Part shown: in pieces, positions 38,901 through 52,870 of the stretch
Position numbering within the stretch: position 1 is the first letter of the stretch
How the letters are laid out: each line of letters begins with the position of its first letter
Source of the DNA: Ficedula albicollis
Lineage: Eukaryota; Chordata; Aves; Passeriformes; Muscicapidae
DNA length: 64,000 nucleotides
Assembly: GCF_000247815.1 (NCBI RefSeq)
Contig: NC_021678.1
Span: 27,265,062-27,329,061, forward strand
Reading direction: 5' to 3'
The notes under the pieces: generated by a model
Databases searched by the model: none
What the model saw: the letters and a program-made list of their open reading frames with translations, nothing else
Told to the model about the DNA's origin: nothing
Made by a program: the position numbers and the translations under genes

Positions 38901-41900
38901 TGAATCTGGATTTTTATAAGAAGAAAACACATGGAACTTCATCTCTAGCTGGGCCCTTCCTGGGCTCTAAAATTTACCATTTTTGTCCTTAATAAATTAT
39001 AAAGAATTGTTTCATGCTTCATAAAATTATCTCTTGGAAATAATCTTTCTTTCCATTAAAATTTTATGTACTGAGAGTTTTCAAAGTAGATTTCCACTGG
39101 AAAATTGTTCTATTGGATGTATTTTGACTAACCTGAAAAAGAACACTGACACTTGCTGTGATAAGGAATGGTAAGGGAGTCTGTTCATACCATCTAGTAC
39201 CAGCTTGTAAATGAGGAACCTAAATGAAGATTTTAGCAGTAATAGGCTTACATAGGGCTAATGGAGCAAGATGGGATCTTGTAGAGAACTATTTGTGAGA
39301 ACTGTATGTGTGTGTCTTTGTCAGATAAAGAGGCAAATTCAGGCTTCATGAATCTTTTGGTGTTACAGAAGTGGAGACATGAGCAATATTCTGTCTTTAA
39401 TGTTCCTCCCTGGGGGTGAAAGTGGGCTGTGATTTCCCCCCAGAAATTGACATCCCTTGGAGACTTACACATATATCATGTAGTAAGGATGCTCTGGAGT
39501 CCAAATTCTGAATTTCTCCAGTGTTTGTAGTTGACCTTCAGGGTTCAGTGGGGCAGGTGACACCAGACATGCCTAGGCAGAAATTCCATACATGACAGTG
39601 GTGGGATGTGCTGCAGACTGAGATCTGCTTGCAGCTGGCAGCACAGAATGTGCTCCCCAGCTTCAGAGCCAACATACTGTCTGAATTTCAAGGAATTCTC
39701 TTGCTGTCACCTCTGTGGTACCACACATGCCGTGGTTGTCTGGTCATAGCAGCATGAGAGTCCTTATGAACAAACCTGCCCAGAGAAAGACATGATGTCT
39801 AAAGTGATCTCATACCTCAAGGAACCTAATGTGGCAGCTATTATAGGCAAAAACAATGCATAACTTCAGAGTAATCTCTCTAACATAGAGTTTTAAAAGT
39901 CTCTGCTGCTGCATGGTTGAGTAATGGGAAGGAGAAACACGTTCACTATAAAATATAAATGAAGTTCTTCACCCCCAAAAGCATCTTTCTGGAGTGTCAA
40001 GCAGATGAATTGTCTCACTGCTCAGCCCTGGTGCAGCACTGTGCTCCCTGGAGCTGAGCCAGGCCACAATATACACTGAAACTCTCCTCAGAAAGGCCCA
40101 TCTGAGTTATTTCCCTTCTGGCATCACCAATCTCAGAATAGCCCTGCTGGCTGGTTTCCAGCTCACAGAGTGCCTGTTAACTCCTCGGAAGGTGTTGATA
40201 GATACTGGTACTTATTCTGTAAGATGGAGACAAAATTAAAGTTGCCATGGGTTTATTAGAGATACTATTTTATGTGACACACAATGACCTACCATCCGAG
40301 CCTTTTGTAATAAAGGCTTCCCAATATCCTAGAGCATCTCCTGGGATTTTTTCAGGAGGCACCAGGGCTGTGCTTCAGTGGACAGCTCCTGATTGTCTCA
40401 AGGTGCTGGAGATGCTTGGCAGAACCACACATTAGCAGCACTCACCATTTGCCAAGGTCCTAACCTGATTTTTCTGCTCCTGCAGTCCTGTTTAGATTCT
40501 TGCCCCCATATTGCCATGGCCACAAGGACACACATAATTCTCCAGAAAGCAATACCTGTGCTCTGCCTCTCAGGACAGGCAAAGATGTCACAGGTGCTAT
40601 CAGCTGAGCTCAAGGGGCTGAGTTTCTTCTGCCTATTAACCCCAAGGTGCTGATTTTTTTTTTTTAGGTAGACTCCCCCCAACCTCAGGTTAATGTGCCC
40701 CCCCTCATTAGAAAGAGCTTTGCACAGAGCCCAGGGGAATGTGATGTTTGCCTGGGGGTGAGCAGAGCAGCTCTGTGCTGGATTTTTGCACACCCAGGTT
40801 AGTTTTTAGAGCACTGCTGGGACAGGCAGGGTGAGTGATGGTTTCAGCAAGGGTGAGTGAATCACTGCTGGCACACTCATTTCACCCAGAGGAACTATAA
40901 GCAGCACTGAGATAGTGTTAATTTGTCTCTGTTAATGCAGGAGACAGAGGGTTTTGGTGTTTCCAATACCTTCTGCAAGGGCTACAAGTAACTTCTTGCC
41001 ACTATGACACCAAAGACTACCAAAATAAAGAGGGTCCAGGGCTTCTGCTGTCACTCAGAGAGGGTATCTTAATACTCCTTTGCCTTGTTTCACAATAAAT
41101 TGTGTTTGTGTTCTGCAGAATTAATTTTAACTGGCTAAAATACAGCCCAGGAGAATGAGCAGTGATCTGGAAGAGTGTTGGGGGTTTTGTTTCAATTTGC
41201 CACTGCTTTGCACTGCAGCTTTGAGCAGTCTGGCCTAGAGCTGCAGCAGGTTCAGGAGAACCATACCCTGACCTGTACATATATATACACACACATACAG
41301 ATATGTGGCACGTGGCTTATTATCCCCAAAACTGAGCCAAATGCTCACTCCGAGGTGCTGTCCTGATGTGAGGCACGGACAGAAGTGTGGTGTGGGAGTG
41401 AGCAGCACGAGTCAGCCAAAGCAGAGCATGAGCAGAGCTCAGGGAAGTGCCCAAAGCTTTGGATAACACCATATGTAAATATAGACTGGCATGTGTACCT
41501 TAAAAATACATGCTCTTGTGACCAAACAACAAATTGTGTGGGCAAGCACTACTCCCTCAATACTTCTTCCCTGTAGGAGAAAAATGAGGCACAGACAGCA
41601 AGAGAACTTCTTGGGATTACACAGGTCCAAGGTACAGTTCTGGAGCTGATCATGGGCTGGATTAGCACTGTGTCACTGTGAATTTAAACTTCATGGTTCA
41701 TGGTTAAAATACCTCTTACCATGTCCAACATCTCCTATAAAGACAAATGTCATCCCAAAATGTTAATATTCTAAGAAATAAAAATCTCTGAATAGGTTGC
41801 TATAAAGAACATTTTTATGAGGCTTACTTTCCTAATTAGAAGTTACCAGGGCAATCTCAAAGTGCTTTAGAGAGCATTGAATAAAGCACAGCCTTAAGCC

Positions 41901-42240
41901 AACAGTGAATGTCTCTTATTATTAGTCACAGCTAGTGACAAGGTCTGTCCATTGTGTTTTGGCATCTGTGGATTTGCTCCTGACTGTGGACATGTTCTTG
42001 TGAGTGAAAAAGATGAAGAGAATGTTTTTCTTTTAGCTGATGAAAGTTGCATGGCGCAAAGCTGTTGTAACAACAAAGCAGAGGGACTGCCTGGAAGAGG
42101 CAAATGCACTGCCTTCCATAGAAGGGAAAGAGTTTAATGAGAAATCCGTGATGTTTTTAAAGTACTTATGAGCCCAGCACAGATTTATTGATGGTAGCTG
42201 AAATGCAAATCATAAAAAAACCAGAAAAGACAAGTATCTA

Positions 42241-42326
42241 AAAAGCCAAACAAAATGAAATCAAACAAAATAAAAACAAAAAACCAAACCAAACCAAAAC
42301 AAAAACAAAAAACAAAAAAACACACA
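42241..42326. repeat. A-rich (CAAA)n-like low-complexity tract
   Basis: The stretch consists almost entirely of A with regularly spaced C (CAAAA, CCAAACCAAACC, CAAAAACAAAA) and ends in CACACA. It is an imperfect simple repeat that may derive from an old poly-A tail, but no element body is recognisable upstream. Confidence 0.85.
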
Positions 42327-42690
42327 ATCCTTTTTGGTCCACATCTAGCTCTCTGAAGAAACTTTGCCAGAACTATTTCCTTACAAATCTGCTCCTCTGT
42401 GTTGTTAGTGTGTCTTCCAACAGCACGACACAGAGCACAGTGGCTCTCACATCTGCTGGGCTGGTGTCATTCCATGTGTGTGGGTGACACTGCCACTGGA
42501 TGATGCATGGCAGTGATGAATAATGGCCCAGTGACAGGAGTGGGCTGGCTTATTTTCTTTGTCACTGGGAGTCTTTGCAAATGTGACTCTGCTGGGTGAG
42601 GAGGAGAAAAAGAAATGTGGATTTTATTTGGCATAGCAGTGCTACAATCAACCTTAAATGCAAGAAGGATAGAGGTGTCATTATCCATGA

Positions 42691-42804
42691 GCTGGGCTCT
42701 GAGCAGCCTGGGCTAGTGGAAAGTGTCCCTGCCCACAGCAGGGGAGTGGAATGGGATGTTCTTTAAGGTCCCTTCTAACCCGGGCCATTTGATGATTCTA
42801 TGAT
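42691..42804 (+). mobile_element. CR1 LINE, extreme 3' end (sense)
   Basis: About 114 bases match the end of a CR1 element: GCAGCCTGGGCTAGTGGAAA, GTGTCCCTGCCCACAGCAGG, GGAGTGGAATGGGATG, TCTTTAAGGTCCCTTCTAAC and the terminal TGATGATTCTATGAT. Severe 5' truncation is the usual outcome of CR1 insertion. It has fewer substitutions than the other fragments in this window, suggesting a younger subfamily. Confidence 0.92.
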
Positions 42805-43566
42805 CCACTTGTGAGGCATCAAACAAGCTTTGAAGGTGTGAGGAGGACAATATAGAAGGGGTGTACAGAAACCAGCTGATAGCTGACACCTCTGAGCAGA
42901 TCCAAATCAGCTGTGTAGGATTCTGCATCTCTCTTGGTGTTTCAAAACAGATGTTGATGCCAAGTCTCAAAAATATTCTGTTTCTGGTCTTGTTAGTGAA
43001 AGGTAAAGGCCTAAGTTTGTTCTTGGTACAAGAGAGTAAAAATGTGGGTGCAGTTTTCTCTTTAATGGATCTCTGTGGCTTAGTGCTCTTTTTATCAATT
43101 CAAAGGAGATAAGCAGTATATTGAATAATAAAAATACTAATAATTTCTTTATCTTTTGGATGGAAAAAATCAGGCCCAGTTGTGCCCTCCATGCAATTGC
43201 AGGCACTGAGCCTGCAGCTCTCATTTTGGGTTTTGCCTTACAGTGCTGCATGTGGGTGCTCAGATGTCACTCTGGAGCATTTTTTTGCCAGTGATTTAGT
43301 GATAACACCATTGTGGCTGTATGCATTCCTGTATGCAAGCTCTACCATAAATATGGAGAGAGACATGAATCCCATGTGAGGTACTTTTATCTCTTAAGTC
43401 CCTCAGGCAAATGTGGTAATTTTGGTTTCCAAACTCTTTTTGCATTCCTTTCCAGCACTTCTGTTCAAAGGTTTCAGTATCTGTTTTCTGTGACTCCTGG
43501 ATGAATGGCCTTTATGAACATATCCTCAACCCAAACAAAATTTATTTAAAAGAGAAAGAAAACAAA

Positions 43567-43594
43567 ATTGATAAAAAGAAATTGATAAAAAGAA
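43567..43594. repeat. Two-copy tandem repeat, period 14
   Basis: ATTGATAAAAAGAA occurs at 43567-43580 and again, identical, at 43581-43594, inside an A-rich stretch. This may be simple replication slippage. Confidence 0.9.
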
Positions 43595-44538
43595 AGAAAA
43601 TATTTATTGAACATTTTACATGAATTTATTTACATTCCTCATAAATTAAACTGTTCAGCTATGTGATAAATATTAAAAAAAGTATGATTAGTTCACTTTT
43701 CATGAAAATCAATCTTCTGTCTATTCAAATCCTCTGTTATCATGAGTTTTCTGTCTAGAGAGAGCTGTGAGTACTCTACTTGTTCTTAGCAGAGTTTTCT
43801 TCAGGTAAACATAGGATAGAAGCTGAATCCACTTTGCTGACAGCTGGCTCTGGCTCACTGAGGTTGTTATCTTAAGTGTGATTAACCACTGTTCTTCAGA
43901 TGCTCATTATCTGTCTCAGAAATTTCCTTGCACAGTTTGTAACATCTCAGCAGAGCAAAAGTTACTCTGGCATCACCTTGACTGAATTTTCCTTTACAGT
44001 AGTTTTCCATTTGAGTCAATTTATCATGCACTAAAAAAATAAATTATGTGCAGATTCCTGGACTTGGCTTAACATTTGCCCAGTCTGAGGCTTGCAATAA
44101 GTTTGGAAACCCTGAGCTGACCATCTCCAGCTCTCTGATACTTGACACCTGGAATCAACCTGAGGTTTGTACTCTCTCTGCCATCATGAAATAGCAGTTA
44201 AAATGCAGTTACTTTTCAGCATTGTAACAGAACTTTTTCTCAGAACTCCTAAAATGCAAGAAATAAAGGGAAAGGAGTGTGGTGTGTGAGTGGATGGTGA
44301 TCTAAGCTGCATGGGTAGTGTGTAAATGAATGTGCTCTTCTCCCACTGCTTTCTAAATCAGGTGTGAAGGCAGTGGGCTGCTAAAATGGAGAAATGGAGG
44401 AACTTCACTTAATGATGTCCCTTGTCCTAGCCTGCTGCAAGATAATGCAATTAGGAAGGGCTGGCTGACTAATAAGCACACTGCTGTTGTGGGCTGCAGG
44501 AAGGTGTTTCTTACCATCTCTCAGAAAATGAAGGCAGC

Positions 44539-45279
<741 letters not shown>

Positions 45280-46761
45280 GAAAACCGGAGCTTCTTGCTG
45301 CTGAGCCTTAAATGACAGAAAATGGCATTTGGTCATGTCTGCTCCTTGCTCCATATCATCCTCCTCCTGACACAAGTGCTGTGATTTAACCTCTCAAAGA
45401 GCCTGGGACAAGCATAAACTTGTGGCTGGAATGGAAACCTTATCTGTGCAGGGCTGGAGCCTCATCTGTCAGGACAGTCCTGCAGATCCAGAGCAAACCA
45501 ATTGCTCTTCTAAATGGCTTTGAACTTTTGGGGAGGGTTTAACAGTGTAAACAAAGCTCTCCAGCCATATTTCTCCTTATTTTACTGAAGGATGAGAGGT
45601 CCAGGCCCTAGTGTGGATCTTTTCACACAATTCCATTACTTTTACCAAAGCAAGAGCTGGAAGCTATTTTTATGGAGAAAGCTGTACATCTTGCACAGTA
45701 GCTAGGTTTTCAGCCCACTCTGGGAGATTTCAGACATGTATCTTCCATTTGCTTTAACACACTCTGATTGTAATGAAAGATATGTGTCTGAATCCCACAG
45801 GCTGCTTTGGAAGTAACAGAGTGTGATTTAAAACCCACTGAGATCAGATCTCCCAACTGATGTCAATGGCTCCCAAAGTAAAAGAGGTTCCTGTACTGGA
45901 TGTGCCTGTAAATGAAGGATCTCAGCCAGTTCACAGTGACCCATTCTTCATTCCAGGCAGACTTCAGCCAGTAGTGCCCAGAGCTAGAGAGCAGTGGCAT
46001 TTTCCAGGCTTCTGGGTGATGAATGATTAAACAGCCACAAGTACAGTGAAGTCTTTAGTGCAATCACTATTAGAAATGGATCAGGGCAGGGGGAAGGTTG
46101 CCTAAGAGGCATTTGCTGGGATTACAAGGAATGAAGAGGATGCCCAGAAACACTGGAAAGATTATGAGATAGTACCTTAAAAAAATGGAAAACTCAGAAA
46201 TATATTTTACACCCTTTTTATACACAGCTTAGCTTCTCAGATACTTTTCTACATCTGGAACATGCAAGATTAGCTTCAGCTAGTAAGACATGAGTAGGGG
46301 ACACTGATATTCTCAATTGCACAGCAAAGCTTTTCAAGGACCTGTTTGCTTTCACTTTCAATTTAAGGTTTATCTGCTTGTCAGGAAAGATTCCCCCATA
46401 GAGAACAGCAGGGACTGTTTTCATTTGGAAATGTAAGACAGGAAAAGAAATAGGGCCATGGGAAATGTGGAGTGTTTGTTTTTCTTTGTAGGTAGGATGT
46501 GGTCCTCTCTCCCAAGTCACTAAAGTTTTCCTTGCCTTTTGCAAAAACAGTGCTGTCTGTTTCTTCTGCAGGCAGAAGATATAGCTTTGATGTCCATGAG
46601 CACCCAAAATGAAGATATTGCACTCTCCATAGGCTGCTGGGGAACATTTGATATGTTTAAACCTTGGAGAATATAAGATTTGATTTTCTGGGTCTGTGGA
46701 GCACTGCAGGGAGACAGCAGAAAGGCTTCTCATGTTCCAGGGAATGGGCTGGGAGCTCAGT

Positions 46762-46785
46762 CTCTGTGGCTCTGTGGCTCTGTGC
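46762..46785. repeat. Octamer tandem repeat, three copies
   Basis: CTCTGTGG, CTCTGTGG and CTCTGTGC follow one another. This is a short simple repeat consistent with slippage. Confidence 0.88.
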
Positions 46786-48165
46786 TCCCAGCTGAGGGTG
46801 TTGTGTAATTGTGCAGCTGCCAATTGATATACTGGAGAGTTTAATTAATCATTTAATAGACTAAATCACCACAGCACTGTGACTGTCCTTAGCTCCAGAA
46901 GGTGGCTGAACCCCAGAGAGTGTAGTTTAGATGATGCTGAATTTCTTACCAGCCCTTTGAGAAAACCAAGAGCAAGAGAGTTGTTTTGCAAGAAGCAGGC
47001 AACTTTTCCTTTTTAACAAAAGTTAACTTTCAAAGTTTTCTTTTGGATTTTAATTTGTCTTTCTTTTTACCCCAATGAGTTTTCCCATTCTGACAAATCA
47101 GTCACATTCCTCTAGTGGAAATAACTAGATGGAAACTGTTTCTGAGAACTGGCATCATTGTCAGTAGGTATCTGCAGGCTAAGGTCATGGTCTTGTGAAT
47201 TTAAAACTATTCAAATATGATAGAAATTAGTTCGATCATCAGGAAAATCCAGCAATCACTTGACAGGTCTGAGTGTGTGGAGCAGAACAGAGAACCCTCA
47301 TTTCTGTGAAAAGATGACAATATTTTGAACAGTTCTTGTGTTTCCAGACTTTCCAGAGGGACTTGGGGCAAGAAACTCTACCTATTTGGAGATTTGATGT
47401 TATGTTCTTTAGCCACTTTTACTGAAGGGAATATGAGTCATTTGAAAATCATAAAGTAAATTAATGGCTGTGACTGAAACTGGAGACAGTTCTTTCTAAA
47501 ACAAGTGCAAAGCTTCTTTAGGCAAGGAGGTAATTTCTCAGCAATGTGTTGTTACTCCACTGCACAGGTGGTGCACAGACCTGCGTAGTCATGGACTGCA
47601 AAGTCCTCCACAAAGTTAGAAAACAATGAATGCTCATCTTAGGAGAAATATGTAACTTGGCAATGCTTACTTTTTTTTTTATTTGTAATTCTAACTATTC
47701 ACAGGAAGATACTTTTGGATTTGTGTGTGTCTGTCTATGAACACATGCACATTTCTATCTATACTTACACGCATCTCCTACACACTCTAATTATGGAATA
47801 TGAATCCAACTTGTGACTGCAGGAAAGCCCTCATATTTCATATGAAACAGTGCTAAGCTGTCAGAGAATGGTACCATAGGTTGTTATGACAGGTTAGTCA
47901 GAAAACTGACGTGTTAGAGAGAAGTACTCTATCCATCTGAACATGCTGGAAAACTGAGAGGACTGCAGTTACATGTAGAGTTTGGAAGGAAGCATCCAGG
48001 CAGAGGAAATCCCATTACAGGCTTCTGGTGTATCACAATGTTTTTCCATATACCTATAGGGTTGTTATATATGTCTTGTGTACACTCAAGACTAGATGTC
48101 ACAAGATCAAAAGTTGTTCTAGTCTGTTGACTTTAACAGAGATATCCAAATTCATGTCAGCTGAT

Positions 48166-48219
48166 TATGTGTTACTAAATTTATAAATTTATGTTATGTG
48201 TTGTACTAAATGTATAAAA
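48166..48219. repeat. Imperfect AT-rich tandem duplication, period about 28-30
   Basis: TTATGTGTTACTAAATTTAT at 48166 is echoed by TTATGTGTTGTACTAAATGT at 48194, with a two-base insertion and substitutions. Both are followed by AT-rich sequence with TATAAA-like motifs. The low complexity makes this a weak call. Confidence 0.55.
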
Positions 48220-51200
48220 TTAAGATCAATGTATATCTTGTTTATAACATATCTAGGTGGTTATTTTATAATTCAAGTTTGTTGTCCAGGTAGGTTTGGT
48301 GTTTGGGGCTTTCTCCACATCCCTGTATACACATGGCTAAAATCAGCTTTTTTTTCTTAGCTCCTCCAGAGCAGAGATGCAAATTTGGTGCATCAGAAGA
48401 TAGTGCTGTTGCTTTCATTAATATTTCTTCCACAGGAAAAAAAAAACAACCCAAAACCTCAAAAAAACCACCACATTTTCTTTTTCTTTTTTTTTTTTTC
48501 ATTTCTGTGGCTGTTTGGTCTAAACTAACACATGGAGAAAAGCAATAAGATGGATATTGACAGTAGGGTAAATAAAGCATCAATGCTCCCTCATATTACT
48601 CTTGCTAGATTTAATTTCAAACTATCCAATTTTTATCCCATCTCAAATATCTCATTTCATCTAAAGTTTGTACAGTATTAAAAGAAGGAAGGGCCAGAGT
48701 CTAACATTTGTAGACAAAGTCTTGTAGCTTTTCCTTCTCATCCTTGTTTTTGTTTTTGTTAATTCCCTTCCTGTTTTCAGAGAAGCAGAACCATTTCCCA
48801 AACAGTATTGCTGTGAACAACAACTTGAGACTGAGTCATGTGCCAGCTCCTGTGCCAAGTCCCTGGTAGGACAGGGAGCTTTGAACCATCCCATTGCTAA
48901 TCAAACAATCTGGTGACATCCTGCCAGCCCCATCCTTGGCATCTGCTGCTCCCTCTGCATCACATTCGATCAGCTCAGCTTCATATTCTCCCTGCTGTGC
49001 ACAAAGTTTCTTTTCCTTTGCTAACAGCCCAAAGAAGGAGGAATGGACTGATTTAAGACTCATGGCTCATCTTATCTGTCTCATGACAGATATATTCTCA
49101 AATTGGTCTTGTAAGTAATTTTTTCCTAACTAGAAATTACTTTTTCCAATTCTTTTGCAACTTTCTAGCCTGCTGCTCTGTTTTTCTACCCCAGGTTCAT
49201 TTTCCCAAGCTCTTTCTTAGGGTTTGATTCTGAAAAGGGGAAAAATTTACCTTTAGAAAAGTGATAAAGGAGACAAGCACATCCTACTCTGTCCAGACCA
49301 CTATTGTCTGTGCTTTAAACTGGTCAAGTATTAGGTCGCAGTAGAGAAAGATTTGTCCCAAAATGCAAACACTACTAGAGAAAGTAGGTAATGAAATTAA
49401 TTCTCTTTTCCTGAACATAAAGAATGGTATCTTCTCCTTGTGTACAATGGCTCCCAGAGGTTTAGCTGCCTCTCCACCTGTTACTCTACAGTCATTGTTC
49501 CCTCCTTGCCTCCCCTTCTACCACAAAAAACTCAGAGCAGGACGAGGAAGCAGAAATCCCCTTGGACAACTCAGACCAAGGATGAAAAACTACTTCTCAT
49601 AAAGCATAGATGGAACCATTCCCAAGTGCAGGGAAAGGTTAGTGAGTGTGAATGCCTGTGGAGAGATTGTCCACAGGGATTGATAACTTTGAGTGACAGG
49701 ATTTTCCAAGTGTGTACAGCAAAAGGAAAAGTGCTTTGAAAACAAGCAGCTCATTTCTCTTTTGGGCTGAGGCCATCCTGTCAAGTTTTGAGATCACAAA
49801 CAGGGCTAAAAATTCATCTGATTACATTACTATTAGAAGCAGGTCACATGGGTGCTCAGCCTCACAGGACATCAGGCATCAAAATATTCAAACAGTTGTG
49901 GATAACAGACATCAAATAAAGTTTCTGCAGCAGTGGCTTTACAATCTAAAAAGAAAAACTTTTCAAAACATAGTAAAAGGCTGAATTTAATAATTTAAGC
50001 CTTTTTAATAAGTATATGGATTAAGTATTCTTAGGAATTGTTGAGTTCAACAATTGCTGCTTCATCCATCACTGATCCTACCTTAGGTAATGCAGCATGT
50101 AGTGGCTGGGCTGATATCAATGTGTTGTATTCTTTGCTCTGGTTTGAACCAGGGCTCTGTGTGTGTGGCACTGGTCCTGTGCTGCTCAGCAGACCAGAGA
50201 TCTTGCTAATATTTACTGGGGACAGAAATCCCTTCCTGATCAGCCCTGTGCTGCCACAGTTGTAAGCACCACCACCACAGTGAAGTGTTAAGTGACAGTG
50301 GCTGACAAAGGTGAAGTCCCTGAAAGACAAACAGTGATTTTTCTCTAGTTATCCTTAGAGTGCTTTATCTCTAAATGCTCCCTTTGGGTACTTGCTTCTT
50401 GCTGGTTGTCTACAACTTGTGGCACCACAGCCAGTTTCATACTTTGCAGTGCACTTTATTGTCACAGTTTTGGTCAACTACCTAGTTTCTTATAGAATAC
50501 TGCAGCATAGAGTAATGCTGTTAGTTCCTCCATTTGATTCAAGGCTAAGGAGGGGAAAAGACTGAAATGTATAGAAAGTCAAGTTAGTCTTCCTTCTGGG
50601 GACTTTAAAATAATGGGGCAAGAGATTTCCCAAGAAGATCCAATGAACAAAAGGCAACATGTGCCCATGATGAAGCTGTTACTGGAAGGAAAAAGGAGGA
50701 TCATAGATTTTCAAGTACTGCTCTCTTTTGCCTTGGGTTGAAAAGGTAAAGAAATATGGTGTCTTGCTTTCTCTGCCTGTGTGGAACATTCCTGGCAAGT
50801 GGTAATGCATCAAATACATTAAGAAGCATTATAAGATCATTTTTGGTAGTTAAAATTTATTGTAATTTGGATCATTAAGCAATTCTCCACTTAGCATTGT
50901 CTTAAAAGAAAACACATTAAAAGGCCATCAAAATCACTGATATCACATTTGTTATCTGAAAATAATGGCTGGCATTGGAGAGAGAGCTATTGGATTTTGG
51001 CACATTAACCTCACAACTAACAATGAATGCCACACGTTTGCAGAGAACCTAGTTTTACAACTTGATTTATATATGCAAATTCCTATACAAATTTCAAGCT
51101 CATAGTGCTGAATAAATACAGAACATGAAGTCCTGCAAGGTAAGGGCAATCTTCCTCCACCCAGGAACCTGGTTTTGTGGAAAAGTATAATAGAAAGGCA

Positions 51201-51849
51201 AATGTGTATTTGCACAACTTTGGGAAGGCTGCTTTTCCAACTTTCAGAAGTTTTAAATGCATATTTGTGGGGTGGGAGGGAATGACCACAGCCTCAGAGG
51301 GATGTTTCTTCTATGCTTTTCTCCAGTTTGAAGTCATAAAATTTTAACACCCACTAAAGCTTATCCTGCAGCACAGAGATCCATAACTCTGCATTGTGTG
51401 AAGTATATTTTTGCTTTGTTTTAAACCAACTTCCTGTTAAAAAACTATAAACACCTTATAGTCTGTGTTTTGCTGGAGGCAAACCTTTCATATGCCACAC
51501 AAGATTTAATAGACTTCTATCCTGCAGCACCTCCTTCCTCACATCCATCTCATTTCCAGACTAGGCACCAAACTGATATAATCCTTTTTTATGTCAAACT
51601 ACTCTACACCAGCATAAAGCATTGAAATCCTGTGAAATTACCCAGGTGAGAGGGAGTTCAGACATAAAAAGTATTGAATATGGAACACATCCAGAAAACC
51701 TGATAAATGTTATAAACTAACACATTTTCTTTTCTCCCAGGTGAACGATTAGCCACGTCTTACGAGCAAGATGAATAAAAATATGAATATGTTCTAGAGG
51801 AGCTACTGCATAGTTCACTGTGACTGTTCTGCTGTCTGACTGCCTCAGA

Positions 51850-52150
51850 GCTACTGTGGCTGCCTAGTTGGGGGACTAAACCATGGCCAGCATCGTGATC
51901 CCATAGGAGCTGGGGGTGAGATGATTTTAGCCGTGGGGAGAACTCTGCTCACAGCTTGTGCAAGACACACAACCTGGGGGCTCTCAGTCAACATCAGTGA
52001 CTTGTTCTGCAGAGACCACAGGCTATGGGAGCTGACTTGGGTTGATATTCTCCCCGGTCCTTGTCTCACAGAGCCTCCAGAAGCTTTCCTGGCCTCATCA
52101 GAAGACGAATAAAATTTCTTTAAATGGACTACTCCGTCTCACCTCTCCAC
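51850..52150 (+). mobile_element. Possible LTR remnant (tentative)
   Basis: The right part (about 52106-52150) has an AATAAA signal about 40 bases before a CA-ending CTCTCCACA, and the preceding 250 bases are more GC-rich than the surroundings. That layout resembles the R-U5 end of an avian endogenous retrovirus LTR. I cannot place a left boundary, see no clear target-site duplication, and recognise no internal retroviral sequence. The antisense CR1 fragment begins right where this candidate ends. It may also be ordinary unique sequence. Confidence 0.25.
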
Positions 52151-52273
52151 AGAATCAGAGAATTATCAAGCTTGGAAGAGATCTTTTAAGATCATCGAGT
52201 CCGACTGTCAACCCAGCACTGCCACTGTAGCCCCCAAACATCACAAAGCACCAGATTCAGATGTCTCAGGGTG
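52151..52273 (-). mobile_element. CR1 LINE, extreme 3' end (antisense)
   Basis: The plus strand reads as an antisense CR1 tail: AGAATCAGAGAATTATCAAG, CTTGGAAGAGATCTTTTAAG, ATCATCGAGTCCGACTGTCA, ACCCAGCACTGCCACTG, then degraded sequence through CACCAGATTCAGATGTCTCA. About 120 bases are retained. The element's 3' terminus lies at the left end, near 52151. Confidence 0.88.
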
Positions 52274-52555
52274 TTTTGTTGCCTGTCATTCTATAGACTA
52301 GTCTGCCTTTGAGTTTCTTACCCTCCTGAAGGACCTATTCACTTCTCTTCCAGCAGATCCAGCACAAGAAAGCAGAAACTCCTGTGTCTCTGGGCTAACA
52401 CCTTGGAACAACAAGTGGATGCAACTCTGACTCTCTTCAGCATTAGATAAACCAAACCAAAGCGTGGAATGGATGGATTTGAAATTCCAGTGAGAAGATA
52501 TGCATGAACGCTGTAACTCCTTCCTAGCTATCTCTAAGAAGGAGTTAGGCTCAGC

Positions 52556-52864
52556 CTGTGATAAACAAAGGATCAAAAGAGGCTCTTTGCCTTTCTCAAA
52601 GTTCGTAGTTTATTGCATGGTGGTCCCAGGGCAAGAGAGGGAGAGGGTCTCAGATAACAGTCTTTTCTAGGAAAGGGTCAGGGAGGGGAATTGGCTTTCT
52701 GCCAATAGGATAGGGACAAGGGGGAAGGCTTAAAGCATTCCTTATACCTCTGGTATTGGATTACAACAAAGATATCCCTTGTAGTTGTGTATTTTGCACT
52801 TAAATACCTGTCTCTGAGTTGCAGCCACTTCTGGGGCAGGGAGTGAGCCCCACTGAGCAACTGC
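52556..52864 (-). mobile_element. Candidate solo LTR (minus orientation)
   Basis: Read on the minus strand, the segment contains a CCAAT box (plus 52756-52760), a TATAAG box (plus 52740-52747) and an AATAAA signal (plus 52609-52614), followed by about 50 bases ending in TTATCACA. That is the promoter-R-U5 order of an LTR. The hexamer CTCAGC occurs at 52550-52555 and 52865-52870, immediately outside the proposed ends, and could be a target-site duplication. However, the terminal bases do not give a clean TG...CA pair at both ends. No internal retroviral genes are present. I recognise no named family. Confidence 0.42.
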
Positions 52865-52870
52865 CTCAGC

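Larger units (their letters stand above)
34950..42240. other. Unique non-coding sequence
   Basis: Besides the duplication at 35215-35286 and the GC-rich patch at 35700-35930, I recognise nothing here. Open frames are at most 131 codons (40398-40793 minus) and lack recognisable products. A T12 tract lies at about 40656-40667 and short C6-C7 runs at about 40675 and 40699. A short mixed TA/CA dinucleotide stretch lies at about 41279-41300. Confidence 0.6.
42327..44538. other. Unique non-coding sequence around a CR1 tail
   Basis: Apart from the CR1 fragment at 42691-42804 and the period-14 repeat at 43567-43594, no element is recognised. From 43540 to 43700 the sequence is strongly AT-rich. Open frames are under 100 codons and lack recognisable products. 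Confidence 0.6.
45280..51849. other. Unique non-coding sequence with small simple repeats
   Basis: The longest open frame is 201 codons at 46218-46823 minus. It has no recognisable domain or ordered composition, and a second minus frame (46381-46647) is open across it. Small items are an octamer CTCTGTGG repeated three times (last copy one base off) at 46762-46785, an imperfect AT-rich duplication at about 48166-48219, and a T-rich tract at about 48471-48499. No transposon is recognised. Confidence 0.6.

Noticed and set aside
46218..46823. 201-codon minus-strand open frame
   Set aside because: No recognisable domain, a competing open frame (46381-46647) in another register, and no splice or promoter context.
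48836..49063. Minus-strand 75-codon frame with an acidic, Ala/Glu-rich stretch considered as an exon
   Set aside because: An acceptor-like site can be imagined, but there is no matching donor and no family resemblance. The opposite strand is equally open (48894-49118).
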